A stretch of DNA of 64,000 nucleotides from Sulfurivermis fontis (GCF_004001245.1 NZ_AP018724.1:1356501-1420500), one strand, 5' to 3'. Counted from the first letter of the stretch, positions 17,515-27,379 are shown. Notes: a model not told the origin generated them from the sequence alone. Made by a program: numbers and translations.

Positions 17515-17896
17515 AACGCAGTCCCAGGAGCGGATAACGCCAGGACTTGCCGGCCATGGCCTTGGCCAGCCCCACCATGCCGAGCAGGATCAGGCTGCTG
17601 TGTCCGACGGTGAAATAGATGATCACGTACATCCAGACATGGGCCGACTGCCAGCCGCCGCCAAGCAGAATCAGGGCGTTGACGATCACCAGGATCACGC
17701 CGCCCCACAGGCTGGCGGCCACGGTCTGGCGCAGGTGACAGCGGGCGAGGGCGGAAGCGGTGATGCGGTAGCGGAAATAAAGCCACAGCAGCGCCAGAAA
17801 ACAGAGGCCGGGCAACAACAGCAGGTTGGCGAGATACAGCGCCTCGGCGGCAACGGCTATGCCCTGGCCGGGAGCGGAATCGGTCTGTGCATTCAT
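17507..17896 (-). CDS. Small polytopic membrane protein of the nor cluster, unknown function
   Basis: A 129-aa protein with about three hydrophobic segments (LYLANLLLLPGLCFLALLWLY, SLWGGVILVIVNALILLGGG and VWMYVIIYFTVGHSSLILLG). I do not recognise a named family. It overlaps the next gene (the membrane ferredoxin) by 8 nt, which implies translational coupling and possibly a physical pair. The gene is preceded by an FNR-like box, so it starts a second nor transcription unit. ATG 17896 was chosen because the upstream in-frame part is hydrophilic and Arg-rich. Confidence 0.7.
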   Translation of the reverse strand: MNAQTDSAPGQGIAVAAEALYLANLLLLPGLCFLALLWLYFRYRITASALARCHLRQTVAASLWGGVILVIVNALILLGGGWQSAHVWMYVIIYFTVGHSSLILLGMVGLAKAMAGKSWRYPLLGLRCD

Positions 17897-18033
17897 GCGG
17901 GAACCTCCGCGGATGAGCGGGATAAGAGAGACATGAAACCGGCACCTGAACCCGTGGCCGTGCGTGCAACGCACTCCCTCCTGTATATCTTTATCTCTAC
18001 ACCTCTTGTAGCCGGTGTCACGGGGGAAGTGCG

Positions 18034-18047
18034 CTGATCTATATCAA
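18034..18047 (-). promoter_or_regulatory. FNR/DNR-like box upstream of the ferredoxin-norD unit
   Basis: CTGATCTATATCAA differs at one base from TTGAT-N4-ATCAA. It lies in the 343-nt non-coding gap between norQ and the small membrane protein (17897-18239), about 138 nt before the start codon. Read leftward, CTACAAG about 23 nt downstream could serve as -10. Nothing else was recognised in this gap. Confidence 0.6.
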
Positions 18048-18239
18048 TTCTGTCGGCTATTTTGCGGTAGGCAAGAAATTCCGCAGGATGTGTAGTGTTT
18101 CAGCGGCCATGTTCGGGGGGCTAAAGGCGGGCCTGCGATGAAAGAGCTTTTCGTGATGGTTTGTCGTCAGCGCTTCTTGGGTTCACTCCGACTCATGCCG
18201 CCGTTCTGGTGGTAGTGACCGCCTTATCGCTCCCGCTGT

Positions 18240-19055
<816 letters not shown>

Positions 19056-19074
19056 GGGTTTCCTCCGAATGTCG

Positions 19075-19347
19075 TTAGCCGAGGCTGACGTAATACGCCA
19101 CACCGATCAGGCTGCATACCACTACAAGATAGCCGAACACCAGGCCGCGCCAGAAGGGGCGCACGTGTTTCAGGCCCATGAAGTGGTCGGCCACCATCTG
19201 GCTCTTGAACAGCGTCACCGCCAGCACGAAGGAGACGATGCCGAGGCCAGTGGTGCCTTTCTGGCCGATGAACCAGGTCAGGCCGGTGAGGGCGAGCAGC
19301 ACCAGCCAGATGAGGGTGCAGGGGCGGAGGCGTGGTGTCGTCGTCAT
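19075..19347 (-). CDS. norF: NorF, small membrane protein of nitric oxide reductase cluster
   Basis: A 90-aa protein with three hydrophobic segments and the COX4-like pattern (GLGIVSFVLAVTLFKSQMVADHFMGL) typical of NorF and prokaryotic cytochrome oxidase subunit IV. It begins 3 nt after norE stops. NorE/NorF are needed for full NO reductase activity in Paracoccus, though they are not part of the purified enzyme. Assignment rests on the pattern and position. Confidence 0.8.
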   Translation of the reverse strand: MTTTPRLRPCTLIWLVLLALTGLTWFIGQKGTTGLGIVSFVLAVTLFKSQMVADHFMGLKHVRPFWRGLVFGYLVVVCSLIGVAYYVSLG

Positions 19348-19350
19348 GGA

Positions 19351-19932
19351 TCAATGAATCACGTAGACCAGCGGGAACAGGATCAGCCACACCAGATCGA
19401 CCATGTGCCAGTAGGAGGCACCGGTCTCGACGCCGGTGTGATCGGCGGCGCTGTAGCCGCCGCCGCGCGCCTTGAGCAGCACGGCGGCGAGGATCACCAT
19501 GCCGAGTATGACATGCATGAAATGGAAAAAGGTCAGTGACAGGTAAAACATGAAGAAAGTGTTGGTGCTGAGCGAGATGCCGGCGCTGAACTTGGCGGCG
19601 AACTCGAACATCTTGATCACCAGAAACACGCCGCCCATGGCGATGGCGGCACCGAGCCAGTGACCACAGCGGCGGCTGTCACCGGTGCGGATGGCGGCGA
19701 CGGCACGAACCACGAAATAGCTGCTGGTCAGCAGCACCACGGTATTGACGGCACCGGACAGGCGGTCGAGGTGGACCTGCGATTCGTTGAACAGCTCGAC
19801 GTTGTTGGCGCGGGCAAAGGCATAGGCCAGGAAGAACACGCCGAACACCAGCAGCTCGGCGAAGATGAAGATCCAGATGGCAAAATCGCCGGGGAGTGAA
19901 TCGCTGTGAGGTTTCTGCACGGAGTCCGTCAT
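19351..19932 (-). CDS. norE: NorE, cytochrome c oxidase subunit III-like protein
   Basis: A 193-aa membrane protein with five hydrophobic segments and the CoxIII-like motifs DFAIWIFIFAELLVFGVFFLAY, LTFFHFMHVILGMV and the C-terminal YWHMVDLVWLILFPLVYVIH. It lies directly downstream of norB and after a strong terminator, so it is probably expressed by read-through. The start at ATG 19932 fits the family N-terminus; no strong ribosome site is seen. Confidence 0.87.
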   Translation of the reverse strand: MTDSVQKPHSDSLPGDFAIWIFIFAELLVFGVFFLAYAFARANNVELFNESQVHLDRLSGAVNTVVLLTSSYFVVRAVAAIRTGDSRRCGHWLGAAIAMGGVFLVIKMFEFAAKFSAGISLSTNTFFMFYLSLTFFHFMHVILGMVILAAVLLKARGGGYSAADHTGVETGASYWHMVDLVWLILFPLVYVIH

Positions 19933-19977
19933 GGTCAGGCTGAATTCGGGCACGCGGGGCGTGCGGAGGGCGACGGC

Positions 19978-20010
19978 GAAAAAAAAGGGGGGCGCAAGCG
20001 CCCCCCATAA
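19978..20010 (-). terminator. Intrinsic terminator after norB
   Basis: In leftward RNA an 8-bp stem of GGGGGGCG with CGCCCCCC closes a short loop and is followed by eight U residues. It lies 12 nt past the norB stop and before norE, and should make norCB the most abundant message of the cluster. Confidence 0.92.
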
Positions 20011-20018
20011 GAGCTCCA

Positions 20019-21416
<1,398 letters not shown>

Positions 21417-21851
21417 TTAACCCTGGACGTTTGGCGGCCAGTTGGCGCTGTTGATTTCCGAGGTGTACTTCAGGAATTCAGCCACGGCATCCAATTCTTC
21501 GTCGGAAAGGTTGAACTGCGGCATGCTGCGCCGGCCCGGAATGCCTTCCGCCGGACGGCTCTTGATGAAGCCGATGATGGCATCTTTGCTGCCACCGAAG
21601 CGGGTGTAGACATTACCCAGTTCCGGTGCGAAGTAGGCGCCTTCACCCAGCAGGGTGTGGCAACCCAGACAGTTGTTTTCCTCCCATACCATTTTGCCCA
21701 TGGCTACCTTCGCCGTGAGATTCTGACGATTATCACGCTTGGGTAGTGCTCCTAGTGTGTCGAACGATAAGGCCAGAAACAGGAGGATGAAGAACACACT
21801 CCCCCCCAGGTATATGTTTCTGGCCATGCTTTTTGTAAAGGTTTCACTCAT
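21417..21851 (-). CDS. norC: Nitric oxide reductase cytochrome c subunit
   Basis: A 144-aa membrane-anchored cytochrome c with one N-terminal helix (about residues 13-31), heme motif CLGCH at 61-65 and Met ligand in RRSMPQF. It passes electrons to NorB. ATG 21851 has a strong GGAGGA ribosome site. It is first in the nor operon, with a perfect FNR/DNR box 100 nt upstream. Confidence 0.95.
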   Translation of the reverse strand: MSETFTKSMARNIYLGGSVFFILLFLALSFDTLGALPKRDNRQNLTAKVAMGKMVWEENNCLGCHTLLGEGAYFAPELGNVYTRFGGSKDAIIGFIKSRPAEGIPGRRSMPQFNLSDEELDAVAEFLKYTSEINSANWPPNVQG

Positions 21852-21950
21852 TATGATTCCTCCTTGGCCGCCGGTTTGTTGTTACCGCTGGACGCCATCG
21901 AGACTGCTATGGCCGGTTGACGTTATAGTTAAATAACTGACTTCCCTACC

Positions 21951-21964
21951 TTGATTTACATCAA
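21951..21964 (-). promoter_or_regulatory. FNR/DNR box of norCB
   Basis: TTGATTTACATCAA is a perfect TTGAT-N4-ATCAA palindrome. Read leftward, CTATAA lies about 23 nt after the box, the class II activation spacing. It also sits 157 nt upstream of the divergent pabB gene, but orientation and the -10 favour norC. Confidence 0.87.
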
Positions 21965-22120
21965 GATGGTTTTATAGAGACTTGCGAAGTGACGGCCTAT
22001 ACCTCGTAGGTGGCATGACAACCGGCGTTATCGTCGGGCGTATTTGTGACATTTATCATTCAGCTATAAGAATCCTCTAACATACGCACCTGCCTCCCAA
22101 ACGCCCGTATCCGAAACGTG

Positions 22121-23470
22121 ATGCCGCCGAACTGTTATCCGCTGCCGTATCCCGACGATGTGCCGGCCCTGTTCCGTCCGCTCGCTGCGTTGCCTTGGGC
22201 GCAGTGGCTGGACAGCGCCGGGCGCGATCGCTACGACATCCTGGTGGCGGCGCCGCGCATTACCCTGATCACCCGCGGCGACAGCACCGAGATCTGCCGC
22301 GACGGCCGTTGCAGCTACAGCGGCGACGACCCGCTGGACCTGTTGCGCCGGGCGCTCGGCGAGGCGGGGCCGCGTGCGGCGGTGCCGCCCTTCGGCGGCG
22401 GCGCCGTCGGCTATTTCGGCTACGACCTGGCGCGGCGTTTCGACGCGCTGCCGGCCCAGGCGGAAGACGATCTGGCCCTGCCGGAGATGGCGGTGGGCAT
22501 CTATGACTGGGCGGTGGTGGTCGATCACGCGGCGCGGCGCTGCTGGTTGAGCGGTGATGAGATGGCGCTGCATCAGTGGCAGGCGCTGAGCGGTCAGGCG
22601 GCCGCCACCGGCGCGTTCACCGTGCGTGAAGCGCCGCGCAGCGACCTGCCCGAGGCGGCCTATGCGCGGGCCTTCGCCCGCGTGCAGCACTACCTGCGCG
22701 AAGGCGACTGCTATCAGGTCAATCTGGCGCAGCGCTTCTGCGCGGCGGCGGCGGGCGATGCCTACGCGCTGTATGTCGCGCTGCGGCGCGAGAACCCGGC
22801 GCCCTTTGCCGCCTGGCTCAACTTTCCCTTCGGGCAGGTGCTGAGCGCCTCGCCGGAACGCTTCCTGCGCGTGCAGGGCCGGCAGGTGGAGACCCGGCCC
22901 ATCAAGGGCACGCGGCCGCGCCTTGCCGACCCGCAGGCGGATCGGGCGCAGGCCGAGGCCCTGCGCGCCAGTCCCAAGGATCGGGCCGAGAACCTGATGA
23001 TCGTCGACCTGCTGCGCAACGACCTGGGCAAGAACTGCGCGCCCGGCAGCGTACAGGTGCCGCAGCTGTTTGCCGTGGAGAGTTTCGCCACCGTCCACCA
23101 TCTGGTCAGCACCGTGAGCGGCGAACTGGCCGCTGGGCGCGACGCCCTCGACCTGCTGCGCGGCTGTTTCCCCGGCGGCTCCATCACCGGCGCGCCCAAG
23201 CGCCGCGCCATGGAGATCATCGAAGAACTGGAGCCGCACCGTCGCGGCGTCTACTGCGGCGCCATCGGCTACATCGGCTTCGACGGCAGCATGGACACCA
23301 ACATCGCCATCCGCACCCTGGTGCACAGCCGGGGCCGTGTCTGCTTCGCCGCCGGCGGCGGCATCGTCACCGACTCCACCGCCGCCGAGGAATATCAGGA
23401 AAGCCTGGACAAGGCCGCCGCCCTGCTGCGGGTGCTGGAACGGTTCCGCGAGCCCCACGCAAATTTGTAG
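22121..23470 (+). CDS. pabB: Aminodeoxychorismate synthase component I
   Basis: A 449-aa chorismate-binding enzyme making 4-amino-4-deoxychorismate for folate. Signatures are CYQVNLAQRF, SPERFL, PIKGTRPR (the Lys in PIKGT separates PabB from anthranilate synthase PIAGT), NLMIVDLLRNDLG, SITGAPKRRAMEIIEELE and AGGGIVTDS. A GTG lies directly before the ATG at 22121; either could start. It is divergent from norC and functionally unrelated to it. Its stop codon lies inside a palindrome at 23463-23511. Confidence 0.92.
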   Translation: MPPNCYPLPYPDDVPALFRPLAALPWAQWLDSAGRDRYDILVAAPRITLITRGDSTEICRDGRCSYSGDDPLDLLRRALGEAGPRAAVPPFGGGAVGYFGYDLARRFDALPAQAEDDLALPEMAVGIYDWAVVVDHAARRCWLSGDEMALHQWQALSGQAAATGAFTVREAPRSDLPEAAYARAFARVQHYLREGDCYQVNLAQRFCAAAAGDAYALYVALRRENPAPFAAWLNFPFGQVLSASPERFLRVQGRQVETRPIKGTRPRLADPQADRAQAEALRASPKDRAENLMIVDLLRNDLGKNCAPGSVQVPQLFAVESFATVHHLVSTVSGELAAGRDALDLLRGCFPGGSITGAPKRRAMEIIEELEPHRRGVYCGAIGYIGFDGSMDTNIAIRTLVHSRGRVCFAAGGGIVTDSTAAEEYQESLDKAAALLRVLERFREPHANL

Positions 23471-23511
23471 GCGAGTCGTATTCGCGACCCCGCCTGAAGC
23501 GGCGTACAAAT
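23463..23511. repeat. REP-like palindrome at the end of pabB
   Basis: ATTTGTA (23463-23469) pairs with TACAAAT (23505-23511), enclosing an inner GGCGAGTCG / CGAC..GCC stem. It covers the pabB stop codon and may protect or end the pabB message. A related GCGAAT-CGT-ATTCGC hairpin lies at about 25093 on the other side of the IS element. Confidence 0.55.
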
Positions 23512-23774
23512 CCCGGCATTCGACTCTGACGAGGAATGGGCTGGGGCAAACGGCATCGCGGAGAATTGAATGGACGCCTCCCACCCCGTGAGCGCTGAAC
23601 ACGAGTTATCCGGCGCGCTGGCCGTCTTCGGTATGGAGGGACCTGCGGCGCCCGGCGCCGTGGATAGCTTTGCGGTGTGGGTGGGATGAAGGTGGACCCT
23701 CACGGGCCGACGGCATCGAAGTGCCCAAGGTGGAAGATACTGAAGGTCTTCACAGGCAAACCGGAGGGTCCGAA

Positions 23775-24800
23775 ATGAATGGTAGCAAAACGGTCGTTGG
23801 CGTGGATATCGCCAAGCGGGTATTTCAGTTGCACTGGATCGACATGGAGACCGGAGAGATCGTGAGCCTGCAGCTCAAGCGCGAGAAGTTCCTCGAACAC
23901 TTCGCTAACCGGCAACCATGCCTCATTGGGATGGAAGCCTGCGGCGGTGCGCAGCACTGGGCGAGGAAACTCACGGCGCTGGGCCACCAGGTCAAGCTCC
24001 TGCCAGGCAAGGCGGTGAAGCCGTTCGTCACCGGCAACAAGAACGACCGGCAGGACGCGCGGGCGATCTGGACAGCGGTGCAGCAGCCGCACGTCAAGGC
24101 GGTGGCGATCAAGACGGAAGAACAGCAGGCCATCCTGGCGCTGCACCGCATGAGGAGCCAGTTGGTCAAGTTCCGCACCGCGCAGATTAACGGCCTGCGG
24201 GGGTTGCTCGCCGAATACGGTGAAGTGATGCCGCAGGGCAAAGCGGGGGTCAGGAAGGGAATTGCTGCGGCTTTGGCCAGACTGGAAGACCGGCTGCCGG
24301 CAATGGTGATCGATACGTTGCGCGAGCAATGGGCGCGCATCGAGAAGCTGGATGGGGAAATCGCCGCCATCGAGCAGCGCATCCAGCTGTGGCTCAAGCA
24401 AGACGAAGCTTGCAAGCGAATCGCTGAAATTCCTGGTGTCGGGCCGCTGACCGCCACGGCGGCGGTCGCCATCATGGGCGACGCCAAAGCCTTCAAGTCG
24501 GGGCGAGAGTTCGCCGCCTTCGCCGGCCTGGTGCCGCGACAGGTGGGCACTGGTGGGCGCATCAAACTGCTCGGCATCAGCAAGCGCGGTGACACCTACC
24601 TGCGCACCTTGCTGATTCACGGTGCGCGATCCGTGCTGACCCACGCCAAAGACCCCGGCCCGTGGGTCACGAAATTACGCCAGCGCCGGCCGCTGAATGT
24701 CGCGGTCGTGGCCCTGGCCAACAAGATGGCGCGAACGATCTGGGCGATACTCGCCCATGAACGGACGTACCAAAAGGGATTCGTCAGTCAGCCGGCATAG
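23775..24800 (+). CDS. IS110-family (IS1111-type) DEDD transposase
   Basis: A 341-aa protein. The N-terminal DEDD RuvC-like domain shows GVDIAKRVFQL (first Asp), GMEACGGAQHWAR (Glu) and NKNDRQDARAIW (Asp pair). The C-terminal transposase_20 domain shows IPGVGPLTATAAVAIMGDAKAFKSGREFAAFAGLVPRQ with the catalytic-type Ser/Gly region GGRIKLLGISKRGDTYLRTLLIHGA. The ATG at 23775 has GGAGGG upstream. The frame is intact, so the element may be active. Confidence 0.92.
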   Translation: MNGSKTVVGVDIAKRVFQLHWIDMETGEIVSLQLKREKFLEHFANRQPCLIGMEACGGAQHWARKLTALGHQVKLLPGKAVKPFVTGNKNDRQDARAIWTAVQQPHVKAVAIKTEEQQAILALHRMRSQLVKFRTAQINGLRGLLAEYGEVMPQGKAGVRKGIAAALARLEDRLPAMVIDTLREQWARIEKLDGEIAAIEQRIQLWLKQDEACKRIAEIPGVGPLTATAAVAIMGDAKAFKSGREFAAFAGLVPRQVGTGGRIKLLGISKRGDTYLRTLLIHGARSVLTHAKDPGPWVTKLRQRRPLNVAVVALANKMARTIWAILAHERTYQKGFVSQPA

Positions 24801-25060
24801 GTGCCTGACGAGTGTATCAACCACTTTGAAGAAAGGAGTGGCCGCCGTAAAGGTTGCGCAAGGTCGATAAAGTGTGATGGCAAACAGGTCAGACCGTGAC
24901 CCGCCAAACCTGTATGGCGGTAAGGACTTCGAGTCCTTCAGGAGAATGAGGCGCGGGTCAGCGGATTCCATCAGGGCCAGCAGGTCTATTCCTGCACAAC
25001 AGGCCGGATATAGAACTGCAGCCTATCTGTCCCAACACACCAAAATCGCCCTTGGCAAAC
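24801..25060 (+). ncRNA. Candidate guide (seek/bridge) RNA region of the IS element
   Basis: The 260 nt between the transposase stop and the right inverted repeat contain no gene. IS1111-type elements are known to carry their guide RNA in this position. An outer pairing GACCCGC (24898-24904) with GCGGGTC (24953-24959) encloses AAGGACT-TCG-AGTCCTT (24922-24938), and an alternative CCGCC/GGCGG stem lies at 24901-24920. The RNA ends and the target- and donor-binding loops cannot be fixed from sequence alone. Confidence 0.5.
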
Positions 25061-25090
25061 GGGAGGCGTCCATATAGCCCGCCATGATCC

Positions 25091-25490
25091 ACAGGAGCGA
25101 ATCGTATTCGCGAGCCAGCCCGACATCGTGCACAAGCCCAACATACGCAACGGACGAAGAAAGGGCTTGATCGAACCGCGGATTTTCGCCTTAATGACCC
25201 ACGACAGGCCGCCATGCCGGAACAGGGGACCGACGGCAGGGCCAGTGCCCTGTTTCTCCGTCTCCCTCAGGGAGAAGGCCGGGATGAGGGGAGCGACGAG
25301 CGGTATTTCGTATCGCTGATGGTGGGGCTGTCTGTTGCTCTCTCCCCACATTGCGGGGATGAGACAGGCAGGACATCCGATACTCCCTCCCCACAACGTG
25401 GGGAGGGCCGGGGAGGGGCGATGCGGCGTTGCCGAAGTCTGCGCCCCCTCCCGGCCTCCCCCGCACACGGGGGAGGAGTGACAGGCAGTT
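25091..25490. repeat. Non-coding stretch with several GC-rich palindromes
   Basis: Between the IS element and the next gene (25074-25563) no convincing gene is seen. The stretch holds a small hairpin (GCGAAT-CGT-ATTCGC near 25093) and a run of palindromes rich in CCCTCCCC/GGGGAGGG between about 25255 and 25490, for example around 25380-25415 and 25445-25475. They look like dispersed intergenic palindromes rather than terminators. Confidence 0.55.
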
Positions 25491-25563
25491 TCAAGGCAGA
25501 TGCCGTTCAGTCGGCAGCGTGGTACAACAGCACTCCATAACAACAAGACACTCGGGGGCAAGC

Positions 25564-26124
25564 ATGGGCCGTATCATCCATCAGCAGGACATCATCGAGC
25601 GGCAGATCCTCGCCATGGGCATCGCCCGCTTCGATGTCGCCACGCGCAAGAAGAGCGGCTCCACCCTGGCCCACGACGGCCTCTATCTCACCCAGCTCTG
25701 GGGCCTGGTCGACCTGTTGCGCGAACAGAACCAGGCCGGCCACGCCGTCCTCATCCGCCCCCACGGCGAACACGGCATGACCCTGCTCGGCGGCCTCGAC
25801 AACGCCCGCCTCAGCAAACTCCGCGTCGAAGGCTTCGAACCGGCCCTCGTCGTGCAATACGGCAAGGACCTGTTCCAGGCCTGGCTCAAGCACGACCGCA
25901 AGCTCGACCAGGCCACCAGCGAAAAGGTCGCCAAATGCCTCGCCGAGATCGCCGGCGTCGACGCCTCCATCTCCCACTGGGACAGCTACGGCTACCTCGC
26001 CAACTTCCTCATCCCCGCCTGGGTCCAGGGCGAGGAACAGGAGGCCTACCTGATCGAAGACCGCGGCATCGTCTACAGCGCCGCGCCGCAACTGCTGTCG
26101 AAATACTGCGCCGCAGCAAGCTGA
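25564..26124 (+). CDS. Orphan RepB-primase-like protein
   Basis: A 186-aa protein. The run IARFDVATRKK, LLREQNQAGHAVLIRPHGEHGMTLLGGLD, GFEPALVVQYGKDLFQAWLKH and the final SHWDSYGYLANF follow the order of motifs in RepB-like DNA primase domains of mobilisable plasmids and relaxase fusions. The usual GFTN-K-P ending is replaced by NFLIPAW, so activity is doubtful. The ATG has GGGGG about 6 nt upstream. It stands alone beside an IS and integron cassettes, suggesting a remnant of a mobile element. The similarity is by eye and moderate. Confidence 0.5.
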   Translation: MGRIIHQQDIIERQILAMGIARFDVATRKKSGSTLAHDGLYLTQLWGLVDLLREQNQAGHAVLIRPHGEHGMTLLGGLDNARLSKLRVEGFEPALVVQYGKDLFQAWLKHDRKLDQATSEKVAKCLAEIAGVDASISHWDSYGYLANFLIPAWVQGEEQEAYLIEDRGIVYSAAPQLLSKYCAAAS

Positions 26125-26403
26125 CCGCCGGGCACATGGACGTGACTCTCAACCCCACCCCGACGAACTCGAAGCTGTGTAGGGCTCTGCCTGCAGACAG
26201 TGGGGTAGGGCTTTGGCAGTATCCGGCTAACGGATGAGCAAATGAAGGCAACTTGTTGGTTTCTTATCAGAAATGGCCTGCGTCGCCGTAAGCCAATTAA
26301 TGTGATAGGCCGTAGCGGTGCTATTACCAATAGTACGGCGTCGGCCTAATACACTGTAAGCCCTCATCACAGCATTAATCACCAGAGAAGTGGAGTACCG
26401 CAA
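26125..26403. other. Intergenic stretch, no gene recognised
   Basis: The stretch is AT-richer than the flanking core genes towards its right side. An imperfect palindrome (GGCC..CGCCGTA around 26275 with TACGGCG..GGCC around 26335) is visible. It lacks the GTTR-type end expected of an attC or attI site, so I do not call one here. Confidence 0.4.
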
Positions 26404-26634
26404 ATGGCTCATGAAGTCTCAATGGACATCAATAACAAACTCATACTTCACAAAGATGTGATACTTGAAGTGAAGAGCAATGGGAAAAAACTCGGAACAC
26501 TGCTCATCAGCAAGGGGAATGTTGAGTGGTTGCCATCAGGTAATTCCGTCAATAAACATCGTCTCTCGTGGGCCAAGTTTGCAGCGCTCATGGAAGAACA
26601 AGGAAAACCTGTCAAAGCAAATAAAGCGGACTAA
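26404..26634 (+). CDS. Small hypothetical protein in an integron-type cassette
   Basis: A 76-aa basic protein (KLILHKDVILEVKSNGKKLGTLLISKGNVEWLPSG, then SWAKFAALMEEQGKP). I do not recognise a characterised family. GGAG lies 9 nt before the ATG. Its stop codon TAA (26632-26634) sits inside the first conserved end of the attC site that follows, the usual cassette layout. Base composition is visibly AT-richer than the surrounding chromosome, consistent with transfer. Confidence 0.7.
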   Translation: MAHEVSMDINNKLILHKDVILEVKSNGKKLGTLLISKGNVEWLPSGNSVNKHRLSWAKFAALMEEQGKPVKANKAD

Positions 26635-26697
26635 CCCATCTGTCGAGAGGGATGCTCCGCCACTATCGGCGTCATGCCCCTCACTTCTACGTTAGCA
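26629..26697 (+). repeat. Integron attC site 1
   Basis: A 69-bp imperfect palindrome. The outer ends are CTAAC (26631-26635) and GTTAG (26691-26695). The inner arms GTCGAGAGGGATGCTCCGCC and GGCGTCATGCCCCTCAC pair with unpaired extra bases, the mark of a folded attC recombination site. It lies between two small same-direction genes. Confidence 0.75.
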
Positions 26698-26715
26698 ACC
26701 AGAAAGGAGATAGTA

Positions 26716-27204
26716 GTGAGAAAATTAGGATGTGCAGTAGCCATGTGTGTCATTGCAACCACAGTTAGCGCTGAAAACGTAGTGGTCAAGCAAGCACGGG
26801 AGGCAGGGGTCAAGCGCTGCATGCCTGCGATTGAAAAGATTGCGAACTTTTTGATTGGGGATGGCAATGCGGGCGTACACAGCGTTTGGAACTCCGACAA
26901 TCCAGACAAGCAAGCGTTCAGCGCGGTTATTGAGCGAAACTATAGCGATGGAGCTATCGTTACAAACCTTAACGTAACTCCTGTGCCAACAGGCCAATGT
27001 TATGTCGAGTATGAGAAAATAATTCAATTTAATAAATCATGCCTTGCTGCCGCACAAGAGTTCAAAGGTGCTGAATATAAAGGCGAGGTGAACAAGGAGG
27101 TTGGCGCATTGAACCACAATGGAGTGCATGTTTACCTCATCCCATCCGGTACTAATTGTATTGTTGTGCGCAAAGAGATAATCATGGATGGCCTTAAGCT
27201 GTAG
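26716..27204 (+). CDS. Secreted hypothetical protein in an integron-type cassette
   Basis: A 162-aa protein with a signal peptide (RKLGCAVAMCVIATTVSA, cleavage near SA-EN) and four cysteines in the mature part (RCMP, GQCYVEY, KSCLAA, TNCIVV), so two disulfides are possible. Function unknown. The GTG at 26716 is preferred because AGGAGA precedes it and it begins a clean signal peptide. It lies between two attC sites. Base composition is AT-rich compared with the core genes. Confidence 0.75.
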   Translation: MRKLGCAVAMCVIATTVSAENVVVKQAREAGVKRCMPAIEKIANFLIGDGNAGVHSVWNSDNPDKQAFSAVIERNYSDGAIVTNLNVTPVPTGQCYVEYEKIIQFNKSCLAAAQEFKGAEYKGEVNKEVGALNHNGVHVYLIPSGTNCIVVRKEIIMDGLKL

Positions 27205-27265
27205 TTGCTAACAGTGGGTTCCAGCCGACCGAAAATCGCTACGCGCTTTTCGGTCGGCTGAATCC
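27205..27265 (+). repeat. Truncated integron attC site 2
   Basis: It begins with TTGCTAAC just after the cassette stop codon and folds through GGGTTCCAGCCGACCG and CGGTCGGCTGAATCCC, with a further GAAAA/TTTTC pairing inside. The right end carrying GTTAGC is missing; sequence of the five-hairpin MITE follows directly at 27266. Confidence 0.65.
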
Positions 27266-27379
27266 CTGTGCCGCCATTTTCCAACGAGGATAAGTCGTTG
27301 GAAATTGAAGCTAATCGAAAATCACACTTTTCGATTGGCGTGGTCTGAGAAGTCCAAGATGGACTTGTTCAGACCTTCC
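27266..27379. mobile_element. IS5-like five-hairpin MITE, copy 2 (5'-truncated, diverged)
   Basis: 114 bp matching the right three-quarters of the 153-bp element: the 3' arm of hairpin 2, then hairpins 3 to 5 and the right end GACCTTCC. The left end and hairpin 1 are absent, replaced by attC sequence. This is the most diverged copy. Its fourth stem keeps pairing through compensatory changes (AATCG with CGATT where the others have AAGCG with CGCTT). CTAA follows the right end. Confidence 0.8.

Larger units (their letters stand above)
23570..25073 (+). mobile_element. IS110-family (IS1111-type) insertion sequence
   Basis: About 1.5 kb bounded by a perfect 13-bp inverted repeat, ATGGACGCCTCCC at 23570-23582 and GGGAGGCGTCCAT at 25061-25073. 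Such inverted repeats near the ends are a mark of the IS1111 subgroup, whose true ends lie a few bases outside. It carries one transposase gene and a 260-nt non-coding 3' segment. No target duplication is apparent, as expected for IS110 elements. Confidence 0.8.

Noticed and set aside
25255-25490. Intrinsic terminators in the GC-rich palindromes after the IS element
   Set aside because: No U-runs follow the stems and the palindromes recur several times in both orientations, as dispersed repeats do.
26220-26350. A third attC or an attI site before the first cassette
   Set aside because: A CTAAC-like motif near 26224 and a palindrome near 26275-26345 exist, but no GTTR-type end at a suitable distance completes a site.
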